Positions 7,283 through 12,034 of a stretch of 12,342 nucleotides of DNA are shown here, one piece after another. How positions within the stretch are numbered: position 1 is the first letter of the stretch; every line of letters starts with the position of its first letter. The DNA lies in contig DATIOF010000069.1 in the NCBI GenBank assembly GCA_035473395.1, positions 1-12,342 on the forward strand. Direction: 5' to 3'. Position numbers and translations under genes: made by a program. The notes under the pieces are model-generated. The model was not told the DNA's origin. It did not search any database and saw nothing but the letters and a program-made list of their open reading frames with translations. The stretch comes from AC-32 sp035473395 (lineage in GTDB: Bacteria; Actinomycetota; Thermoleophilia; Gaiellales; Gaiellaceae).

Positions 7283-7286
7283 GGGT
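7281..7286 (+). promoter_or_regulatory. -10 box TAGGGT for the histidine phosphatase gene, leaderless
   Basis: TAGGGT matches the actinobacterial TANNNT -10 form and ends seven bases before the GTG at 7294, the spacing expected when the transcript begins at the start codon. A TTGCAC at 7255-7260 is the only -35-like hexamer, at a long 20-base spacing. There is no Shine-Dalgarno before the GTG, which fits leaderless translation. Confidence 0.5.
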
Positions 7287-7293
7287 CCCGCGA

Positions 7294-7857
7294 GTGGAAG
7301 TGGTCGTCGTCCGCCACGGGGAGACCGAGTGGAGCCGTACCGGGCGGCACACGGGTCGTTCGGATGTGCCGCTGACCGAGAACGGCGAGCGGCAGGCGCG
7401 GGCGGTGGGCGAGGCGCTGCAGGGACGCGAGTTCGCGCTGGTTGTGTCGAGCCCGTTGATCCGGGCGCGGGAGACGGCGAGGCTCGCGGGCTTCGAGCCC
7501 GGGCTGCGCGACGACCTGGCCGAGTGGGACTACGGCGAGTACGACGGCCTGACGACACCCCAGATCCGCGAGCAGGTTCCCGACTGGACGATCTGGGGCT
7601 ACGGGGCTGTCGGTGGCGAGAGCGTCGAACAGCTCGCCGCGCGGGCCGACCGGGTGGTGGCGGAGCTGCTGGCCGTGGACGGCGACGTGCTCGTCTTCTC
7701 GCACGGCCACTTCCTGCGCGTGCTGACTGCCCGCTGGCTCGGGCTCGGGGCGGCCGACGGGCGGCTGTTTGCGCTCGACTCCGGGACGCTCAGTACGCTC
7801 GGGTTCGAGCGCGAGCAGCACGTGATCCGGGGGTGGAACGTGCCGGTCTCGCGTTGA
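7294..7857 (+). CDS. Histidine phosphatase family protein (phosphoglycerate mutase-like)
   Basis: The 187-residue protein has the phospho-acceptor motif RHGE at 7-10 (His8), the SSPLIRARETA motif at 52-62 with catalytic Arg57, a family acidic residue in LAEWDYGEYDG (Glu77), and the second catalytic histidine in FSHGHF (His137). This is a complete branch-1 histidine phosphatase active site, a broad-specificity phosphomonoesterase or cofactor-dependent mutase type. Its length suits small phosphatases (PhoE/CobC-like) better than true mutases, so the substrate is open. I chose GTG 7294 rather than the upstream in-frame ATG 7243, because 7243 would overlap the divergent decarboxylase and 7294 has a leaderless promoter box in front. 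It is transcribed away from the decarboxylase operon. Confidence 0.88.
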   Translation: MEVVVVRHGETEWSRTGRHTGRSDVPLTENGERQARAVGEALQGREFALVVSSPLIRARETARLAGFEPGLRDDLAEWDYGEYDGLTTPQIREQVPDWTIWGYGAVGGESVEQLAARADRVVAELLAVDGDVLVFSHGHFLRVLTARWLGLGAADGRLFALDSGTLSTLGFEREQHVIRGWNVPVSR

Positions 7858-8021
7858 GGTTTTCGCTCCAGGGGCGACCGGACGCCGGCACCGCTTTCAC
7901 CGCGCGCCTCTCACCGCCGCCGCAGCTCGAATTGTCGCTCCGAGCGAGCCCCGAAGCGCCCGCTGTGGAAAGAACGTCACACATTCGTTCCGATCGCCGT
8001 GTCCCTTCCGGCCAACCCCCG

Positions 8022-8032
8022 GGGACAGTCCC
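8022..8032. repeat. Palindrome GGGAC-A-GTCCC upstream of the alpha/beta hydrolase
   Basis: This perfect 5-1-5 inverted repeat lies within a longer GC-rich string (from 8016) and just upstream of the -10-like TAGGGT at 8040. It could be an operator. It also resembles the GGGGACAGTCCC-type dispersed palindromes that I recall near REP-associated transposases in several bacteria. Copy number in the rest of the genome would tell the two apart. Confidence 0.3.
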
Positions 8033-8039
8033 TGCCGTT

Positions 8040-8045
8040 TAGGGT
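8040..8045 (+). promoter_or_regulatory. -10-like TAGGGT for the alpha/beta hydrolase gene
   Basis: TAGGGT, identical to the box before the histidine phosphatase gene, lies ten bases before ATG 8056, predicting a transcript start only a few bases before the codon. It supports ATG 8056 over GTG 7999, because it lies inside the longer version. No good -35 is seen. Confidence 0.35.
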
Positions 8046-8055
8046 CGGCGGCGCG

Positions 8056-8817
8056 ATGCGGGACAGCGCCGACGTTCTCACCGACCCGCCGCCACGGCCA
8101 GCGGACGCCCGGATCACATACGGGCCCGAGCCCCTCGAGTTCGGCGACCTTCGCGTCCCGGCCGGCGAGGGACCGTTCCCGCTCGCGCTCGTGCTGCACG
8201 GCGGTTACTGGCAGGCGACGTACAACCTGATCCACACCGGCCACCTCTGCGAAGCCCTCCGCGACGCCGGACTCGCCAGCTGGAACCTCGAGTACCGCTG
8301 CCTCGGCGGGCCGGGCGGCGAGTGGCCGGCCGCCGCGGAGGACCTCGACCGCGCACTCGCGTACCTCGACCGGCTGCCGTTCGCCCACGACGGCCGCACG
8401 GTGCTCGTCGGCCACTCTGCCGGCGGTCAGCTCGCGCTCTGGGCGGCGAGGCGCAGCGGCCTCCCGGTCGTCGCGTTGGCGCCCGTTTCCGACGTTCGCG
8501 ACGCGGTCGAGCGACGCGGGCCCGAGAGCGCGCCGGGCCGCTTCATGGCGCCGGCGCACTTCGCCGACGGCTCGCCGCTCGAGCTGCTTCCGCTCGGCGC
8601 GCGCCAGATCGTGATCCACGGCGACGCCGACGACGACGTGCCGTACGCGATGAGCGAGCGCTACGTCGCGGCCGCCGGAGCGGAGGCGGAGCTCGTCACG
8701 CTCGAAGGCACCGGCCACTTCGAGCCGATCGACCCGCTCTCGGCCCAGTGGCCGGCGGTCAAGGCTGCGATCGAGCGCCTGCTCGAAGCCCGCGGGTCAG
8801 ACGCTCGGCCTCGCTGA
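8056..8817 (+). CDS. Alpha/beta hydrolase, kynurenine formamidase/BD-FAE-like
   Basis: The 253-residue serine hydrolase has the oxyanion-hole motif HGGYW (48-52) and the nucleophile elbow GHSAGG (119-124, Ser121). The acid is in HGDADDDVP (Asp192 by alignment to HGxxDxxVP) and the base histidine in GTGHFEP (His221). The HGGxW motif plus small size is characteristic of the kynurenine formamidase/esterase branch, so deformylation of N-formylkynurenine or hydrolysis of a small ester are both possible. No other tryptophan-catabolism gene is nearby, so I do not name it. An in-frame GTG at 7999 would add 19 residues. Its last 59 bases overlap the end of the opposing MerR gene. Confidence 0.85.
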   Translation: MRDSADVLTDPPPRPADARITYGPEPLEFGDLRVPAGEGPFPLALVLHGGYWQATYNLIHTGHLCEALRDAGLASWNLEYRCLGGPGGEWPAAAEDLDRALAYLDRLPFAHDGRTVLVGHSAGGQLALWAARRSGLPVVALAPVSDVRDAVERRGPESAPGRFMAPAHFADGSPLELLPLGARQIVIHGDADDDVPYAMSERYVAAAGAEAELVTLEGTGHFEPIDPLSAQWPAVKAAIERLLEARGSDARPR

Positions 8818-9646
8818 TTGGATCGTCGGCCAGAAGCGTCGCCCCGGCCTTTGCGGCCAGCTCGGCCGAGGCGCCTGCGCCGGCGAGCGCGAGCGGCGCC
8901 GCCTTGGCGAGCCTCGCAAGATCGGCCGACAGCTTTGCGAGCCGCGCGGGCGCCGCGGAGACGAGCACGACGCGATCCGGCTTCAGTGCCCGCGCCTCGT
9001 GCTCGATTGTCGCGAGCGGGGTGTCCTGGCCGAGGTAGGTGATGCGCCAGCCGCGATTTCGCAACGCGATGCCGAAGGCGATCAGCCCGAGGTCGTGCTG
9101 CTCGCCCGGGGCGCACGCGAGCAGCGCTTGCGGGCCTGATCCCTCGCCCCAGCCGCGGCCGAGCCCGAGCAACCGCCCCCGGAGGACGTTGCTCGCGAAG
9201 TGCTCCTGCGCCACCGTCGCCTCACCCCGCTCCCAGGCCTCGCCGAGCTCGTGGAGGTAGGGCAGGACGACCTCAGTGAGCACCGCGTCGACGCTGAGAG
9301 CGCCCAGTAGCCGATCGAGCACCGCGTTGGCCCGACCTTCCGAGAAGCCGGCGAGCGCATCCGCGAGCTCACGCTTCGACTGCGCGACAAGGTCGCCGGC
9401 GACTGCCTCGCCTCCGCCGTTCTCGAGCGCCCGTCGTGAGGCTTCGGCGGCGGCCAGGCCGTCAGCCAGGTGGGCCTGCATCGAGCGGACTCGTGCGACG
9501 TCCTCGTCCGAGTAGAGGCGGAAGCCACCGTCGGAGCGGTCCGGGTCTAGCAGGCCGTAGCGCTTCTCCCACGCCCGCAAGAGCTCGACGCTCACGCCCG
9601 TGCGCCGACTCAGCTCGCCGATTCGCAGATGTCCGCGCTCGCCCAT
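8759..9646 (-). CDS. MerR-type, B12-binding transcriptional regulator (CarH/LitR-like photoreceptor)
   Basis: The 295-residue protein has a MerR winged helix at about 8-76 (RIGELSRRTGVSVELLRAWEKRYG). A helical bundle follows (about 90-165) containing W138, nine residues, then E148-H149: the Wx9EH signature of the adenosylcobalamin light-sensing pocket in CarH. A Rossmann-type B12-binding domain (about 172-290) has E182-Q-H184-D-L-G, the ExHxxG motif whose histidine is the lower cobalt ligand. In CarH, dark AdoCbl-bound tetramers repress DNA and light breaks them apart. The complete signature predicts the same here, though family members can be light-independent. The start is ATG at 9646 with a TANNNT box six bases upstream, hence probably leaderless. 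It is divergent from the DUF378-fasciclin operon and shares a repeat-rich operator with it. Its last 20 codons overlap the alpha/beta hydrolase gene on the other strand. Confidence 0.9.
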   Translation of the reverse strand: MGERGHLRIGELSRRTGVSVELLRAWEKRYGLLDPDRSDGGFRLYSDEDVARVRSMQAHLADGLAAAEASRRALENGGGEAVAGDLVAQSKRELADALAGFSEGRANAVLDRLLGALSVDAVLTEVVLPYLHELGEAWERGEATVAQEHFASNVLRGRLLGLGRGWGEGSGPQALLACAPGEQHDLGLIAFGIALRNRGWRITYLGQDTPLATIEHEARALKPDRVVLVSAAPARLAKLSADLARLAKAAPLALAGAGASAELAAKAGATLLADDPISEAERLTRGLRAGARSQP

Positions 9647-9652
9647 GCCTGA

Positions 9653-9658
9653 ACTGTA
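9653..9658 (-). promoter_or_regulatory. -10 box TACAGT for the CarH-like regulator, leaderless
   Basis: On the minus strand TACAGT (TANNNT) ends six bases before the ATG at 9646, so the transcript likely begins at the start codon; no Shine-Dalgarno is present. A TTGTCA (plus-strand 9678-9683), five of six matches to TTGACA, lies 19 bases further upstream as a possible -35. The box falls inside the first operator repeat, which implies autoregulation. Confidence 0.5.
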
Positions 9659-9687
9659 CAGGATCTAGACAAAGATTTGACAAAGCG
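9655..9687 (+). promoter_or_regulatory. Triplet of 11-bp direct repeats (TnnACA), probable CarH-type operator, cluster 1
   Basis: Three consecutive 11-mers begin at 9655 (TGTACAGGATC), 9666 (TAGACAAAGAT) and 9677 (TTGACAAAGCG). Each has T at position 1 and ACA at 4-6, and the last two share GACAAAG. Head-to-tail 11-bp repeats with a T..ACA core match what I recall of the Thermus CarH operator, where a tetramer uses three of its DNA-binding domains. The block covers the regulator's own -10 and the -35 of the DUF378 promoter, so occupancy would shut both. Confidence 0.6.
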
Positions 9688-9705
9688 TGGCCAGCCGGTT
9701 ACATT
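9677..9705 (+). promoter_or_regulatory. Promoter of the DUF378-fasciclin operon (TTGACA-N17-TACATT)
   Basis: A perfect -35 TTGACA (9677-9682) is followed by exactly 17 bases and TACATT (9700-9705, four of six to TATAAT). The expected start is about 9712, giving a leader of roughly 27 bases. The -35 coincides with the third operator repeat and the -10 with the first repeat of the second cluster, a classic steric-repression layout. Confidence 0.65.
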
Positions 9706-9730
9706 CTTTGGACGAAACCTAGACAAAGGA
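9698..9730 (+). promoter_or_regulatory. Second triplet of 11-bp repeats overlapping -10, start site and Shine-Dalgarno
   Basis: 11-mers begin at 9698 (GTTACATTCTT), 9709 (TGGACGAAACC) and 9720 (TAGACAAAGGA), again with an ACA-like core at positions 4-6. They are more degenerate than cluster 1. The last one repeats CTAGACAAAG (9719-9728) exactly as in 9665-9674, 54 bp apart. A weak intermediate unit TGGCCA lies at 9688. The cluster is one base out of phase with the first, suggesting a second bound tetramer rather than one continuous array. Confidence 0.45.
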
Positions 9731-9733
9731 GGG
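9727..9733 (+). promoter_or_regulatory. Shine-Dalgarno AGGAGGG for the DUF378 gene
   Basis: AGGAGGG lies five bases before ATG 9739 and fixes that start. It overlaps the last operator-like repeat. Confidence 0.7.
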
Positions 9734-9738
9734 ACAGT

Positions 9739-9987
9739 ATGGAACGGATCGATTTGCTCGCAGCGGCTTTGGTGATCGTCGGCGGACTCAACTGGGGCCT
9801 CGTCGCGGTCGCCGAGTTCGACCTGGTGGCGTGGATCTTCGGCCTCGACTTCGGCCAGACGAACGCCGCCAGCCGCATCGTCTACGGGCTCGTAGGCCTC
9901 GCCGCCGTGTACGGGGCGTCGCGTCTGCCCGCGCTCATGCGCGGCAAAACCCACCGATCGTCTACGGCCATCGCGCCGCAGAACTGA
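9739..9987 (+). CDS. DUF378 family small membrane protein
   Basis: The 82-residue protein has two hydrophobic helices (about 4-24 and 46-62). The first contains the DUF378 hallmark LVIVGGLNWGLVAV (11-24), and the second the YGLVGLAAVYG pattern (49-59). The molecular role of DUF378 is unknown. The start is set by the strong Shine-Dalgarno at 9727; the frame is open further upstream, but those codons lie in the promoter and regulator gene. It is the first gene of an operon with a secreted fasciclin protein (22-bp gap) under the CarH-like regulator's probable operator. A C-terminal tail (63-82) is basic then polar, probably cytosolic. Confidence 0.85.
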   Translation: MERIDLLAAALVIVGGLNWGLVAVAEFDLVAWIFGLDFGQTNAASRIVYGLVGLAAVYGASRLPALMRGKTHRSSTAIAPQN

Positions 9988-9992
9988 CCACC

Positions 9993-10002
9993 GAGGAGGA
10001 GG
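9993..10002 (+). promoter_or_regulatory. Extended Shine-Dalgarno GAGGAGGAGG for the fasciclin gene
   Basis: A purine-rich GAGGAGGAGG ends seven bases before ATG 10010, the longest anti-16S match in the window. This predicts strong translation of the secreted protein relative to its neighbours. Confidence 0.65.
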
Positions 10003-10009
10003 AACACGA

Positions 10010-10519
10010 ATGACCAAGCTACGACTCAGCACGGCCGCACTGATCGCGGCCGCGGCCGCAATCGTCGCGGTCGGCGCGCCGGCCGCCTCGAGCACGCCGA
10101 CCGCCGCGCAGAAGAACCTCGTTCAGACGGCCGCGGCCGCTGGACAGTTCAAGACGCTCGTCTCGCTCGTGAAGCAGGCGGGACTTGCGAAGACGTTGTC
10201 CGGCAAGGCCCGCTACACGGTCTTCGCTCCCACCGATGCCGCGTTCGCGAAGGTGCCGAAGGCCACGCTGAAGGCGCTCGCAGCCGACAAGGCGAAGCTC
10301 CGCGCGGTGCTGCTGTACCACGTCGTCGCCGGCCGCGTCACCGCGGCGAAGGTGACGAAGCTGCGCTCGGCCAAGACGCTGAACGGAGCGACCGTCCAGT
10401 TCCGCGTGCGCGGAGGGATGGTGTACGTCAACGGCGCGAAGGTCGTGAAGCCGGACGTGTCAGCTTCGAACGGTGTCATCCATGTCGTCAACAAGGTGCT
10501 GATCCCGCCTACGAGCTGA
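10010..10519 (+). CDS. Secreted fasciclin (FAS1) domain protein
   Basis: The 169-residue protein has a Sec signal peptide: basic start TKLR, an Ala-rich core (9-22) and a likely cleavage near GAPAAS (22-27). One FAS1 domain follows at about 35-167, with the H1 motif TVFAPTDAAFAK (70-81), LLYHVVAGRV (101-110) and the H2-type end VIHVVNKVLIPP (156-167). FAS1 domains act in adhesion and matrix or cell-surface contacts. There is no lipobox cysteine or cell-wall sorting signal, so it is probably released or loosely attached. The mature part is lysine-rich. It is co-transcribed with DUF378 and ends in a strong hairpin. Confidence 0.92.
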   Translation: MTKLRLSTAALIAAAAAIVAVGAPAASSTPTAAQKNLVQTAAAAGQFKTLVSLVKQAGLAKTLSGKARYTVFAPTDAAFAKVPKATLKALAADKAKLRAVLLYHVVAGRVTAAKVTKLRSAKTLNGATVQFRVRGGMVYVNGAKVVKPDVSASNGVIHVVNKVLIPPTS

Positions 10520-10526
10520 GGTGGAC

Positions 10527-10556
10527 GCCGGGGCCCGGCAGCAACCGGGCCCCGGC
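10527..10556 (+). terminator. Perfect 12-bp GC hairpin after the fasciclin gene
   Basis: GCCGGGGCCCGG (10527-10538) and its exact complement (10545-10556) flank a six-base loop CAGCAA. There is no T-run, as is common for terminators in GC-rich actinobacteria. It closes the DUF378-fasciclin transcript but lies only ten bases before the DUF3140 start, so it may be an attenuator or an mRNA 3' protector instead of a full stop. Confidence 0.7.
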
Positions 10557-10566
10557 CGTCACTCTG

Positions 10567-10905
10567 ATGACGGACGACGAGCGCATCGGCATCTGGCTTC
10601 GGTTCCACGAGGTCGTCAACGTGAGCGGCTCCGAGCTCGAGGCCTGGCTGCAGACCGACGAATCGCTGGCCGTCGGGCAGAAACCGGACGGCGGCGAGTC
10701 GATCGGCCACGCCTCCGGCCGGCGGATCGTGTCACTCCTGCGGACGCCGGCACGGGATCTGACGGAGGCGGATTATCGCCACATGCGCAAGGTCGTCGGC
10801 TACGTCCACCGCCACCTCGCGCAGCGGCCACGCGGCGACGTCACCGAGACGCGCTGGCGCTACTCGCTCCTGAACTGGGGGCACGAGCCCCTCCGCTCGC
10901 TCTAG
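10567..10905 (+). CDS. DUF3140 domain protein
   Basis: The 112-residue protein covers the whole DUF3140 pattern: FHEVVNVSGSELEAWL (13-28), a VGQ...SIGHASGRRIV stretch (36-55), DYRHMRKVVGYVHRHLAQRP (69-88) and a TRWRYSLLNWGHEPL ending (95-109). The family is common in actinobacteria and cyanobacteria; its function is unknown. Many conserved His, Arg and Trp residues suggest a small cytosolic binding protein. ATG 10567 has no ribosome-binding site and starts ten bases after the hairpin, so expression probably depends on read-through or a promoter I cannot see. Its TAG shares a CTAG with the opposing dehydrogenase stop. Confidence 0.85.
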   Translation: MTDDERIGIWLRFHEVVNVSGSELEAWLQTDESLAVGQKPDGGESIGHASGRRIVSLLRTPARDLTEADYRHMRKVVGYVHRHLAQRPRGDVTETRWRYSLLNWGHEPLRSL

Positions 10906-12008
10906 CCGAACGAGATCACGCTGCGGATGCCGTCCTGGGTCTCCATCAGCTCGAAGCCGCGGTTGACCTCGTCGAGCGTCAACCGGTGCGAGACGAACGG
11001 CTCGACGTCGAGCTCGCCGGCGAGCCAGCGGTCGACGAGTTGCGGCACCTGGTCGCGTCCCTTACAACCGCCGAACGACGACCCGGCTACGCGCCGCCCG
11101 GTGATCAGCAAGCGCGGCACGACCTCGAGCACCTCGCCTTTCCCGGCGACGCCGCACATCGTCGCGAGGCCCCAGCCCATCCGCGCTGCCTCGACCGCCT
11201 GTCGCATCACCGCGACCAGGCCCGTCGCCTCGAACGTGTAATCCGCACCGAACCCGCCGGTCGACTCGACGATCTCCGCGACCGTGTCGGGCCCGGCGAC
11301 CATCGTCTCCGTTGCTCCCTGTCCGCGAGCCAGCTCCAATCGCTCCTCGGAGAGGTCGACGCAGACGATCCGCTCGGCGCCCTGCAGCCGGCAGCCCGCG
11401 ACGGCGCCGAGGCCGACCATTCCCGCTCCGAAGACGACGCACGTCGAGCCTTCAGAGACGCGGGCGGTGTTCATGGCCGCGCCGAGCCCCGTCGAGAGCC
11501 CACACGCGAACAGGCACGCGCGGTCAAGCGGCGCCTCCGGGGAGACCTTCGCCAGCGCGATCTCCGGCATGACCGTGTACTCCGCGAAGGTCGAGCAGCC
11601 CATGAAGTGCCGCACCGGCTCGCCGTCCCGGGACAGACGTGTCGTCCCGTCCGGGAGGAAGTCGAGCCCTTGCTGCTCGCGGATCGCCAGGAAGAGGTTC
11701 GTGCGCGGGTCGAGGCAGTGGGCGCACTCGCGGCACTGCGGGGAGAAGAGCGTCACCACGTGGTCGCCGACGGCCAGATCGCCAACGCCTTCGCCGACAG
11801 CCTCGACGACGCCGGCGCCCTCGTGCCCGAGCACCGTCGGCGAGTACCCGGAGGGGTCGGCCCCTGAGGCCGTGAACAGGTCGGTGTGGCAGACCCCGCA
11901 GGCCTCGAGCCGCACGAGCACCTCGCCTGCGCGCGGCTCCGCGAGCTCGAGCTCCTGCACCTCGAGCGGCTCGCCGAAGCGCTCGAGCACGGCGGCGTGA
12001 ATCTTCAC
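10902..12008 (-). CDS. Zinc-dependent alcohol dehydrogenase, class III-like
   Basis: The 368-residue protein is close to class III ADH/formaldehyde dehydrogenase. Catalytic zinc ligands are Cys40 (GVCHTD), His61 (GHEGAG) and Cys168 (FACGLSTG). The NAD site is VFGAGMVGLGAV followed by CVDLS, whose Asp favours NAD over NADP. The structural zinc loop reads CRECAHC (Cys91, 94, 97), but the fourth ligand position in the TNLC motif is Phe105, so that site has only three cysteines. The likely reaction is oxidation of an alcohol or thiol-hydroxymethyl adduct with NAD. The start is GTG 12008 with a TANNNT box six bases before it. Its divergent neighbour is a GFA-family protein, which supports a formaldehyde or thiol-adduct role. 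Confidence 0.88.
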   Translation of the reverse strand: MKIHAAVLERFGEPLEVQELELAEPRAGEVLVRLEACGVCHTDLFTASGADPSGYSPTVLGHEGAGVVEAVGEGVGDLAVGDHVVTLFSPQCRECAHCLDPRTNLFLAIREQQGLDFLPDGTTRLSRDGEPVRHFMGCSTFAEYTVMPEIALAKVSPEAPLDRACLFACGLSTGLGAAMNTARVSEGSTCVVFGAGMVGLGAVAGCRLQGAERIVCVDLSEERLELARGQGATETMVAGPDTVAEIVESTGGFGADYTFEATGLVAVMRQAVEAARMGWGLATMCGVAGKGEVLEVVPRLLITGRRVAGSSFGGCKGRDQVPQLVDRWLAGELDVEPFVSHRLTLDEVNRGFELMETQDGIRSVISFG

Positions 12009-12009
12009 G
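11996..12009. promoter_or_regulatory. Inverted repeat CGTGAA-TC-TTCACG over the dehydrogenase start codon
   Basis: A perfect 6-2-6 inverted repeat spans the first codons of the dehydrogenase and lies just upstream of the divergent GFA gene's -10, about where its -35 should be. It could bind a dimeric regulator of both genes. It is also coding sequence, so chance is possible. Confidence 0.3.
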
Positions 12010-12014
12010 GGGCG

Positions 12015-12020
12015 ATCCTA
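12015..12020 (-). promoter_or_regulatory. -10 box TAGGAT for the alcohol dehydrogenase, leaderless
   Basis: On the minus strand TAGGAT ends six bases before GTG 12008, predicting a leaderless transcript; no Shine-Dalgarno is present. Its -35 would lie inside the opposing GFA gene. Confidence 0.5.
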
Positions 12021-12022
12021 GG

Positions 12023-12028
12023 TACCCT
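12023..12028 (+). promoter_or_regulatory. -10 box TACCCT for the GFA-family gene, leaderless
   Basis: TACCCT ends six bases before GTG 12035, again the leaderless spacing. The two divergent -10 boxes are separated by only two bases, so the genes probably cannot fire from both sides at once. Confidence 0.5.
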
Positions 12029-12034
12029 CGGCTC

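Larger units (their letters stand above)
7858..8055. other. 198-bp intergenic region before the alpha/beta hydrolase
   Basis: No gene is seen. It holds small GC-rich inverted repeats just after the phosphatase stop (for example CCGG-ACG-CCGG at 7878-7888) with no T-run. Near its right end are a GGGAC-A-GTCCC palindrome and a -10-like TAGGGT, both listed separately. An in-frame GTG at 7999 could extend the downstream gene into this stretch, but the extension looks unlike protein. Confidence 0.4.

Noticed and set aside
7273..7821. Upstream extension of the decarboxylase frame to 7821
   Set aside because: It is antisense to the histidine phosphatase gene, whose catalytic motifs are complete; ATG 7272 immediately precedes plausible decarboxylase sequence.
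7863..7877. Inverted repeat TCGCTCC-A-GGGGCGA after the phosphatase stop as a terminator
   Set aside because: The loop would be a single base, and opening it leaves too few pairs; there is no T-run.
10521..11867. Long plus-strand open frame over DUF3140 and the dehydrogenase
   Set aside because: It passes through the terminator hairpin and both real genes; its translation is low-complexity and lacks any domain signature.
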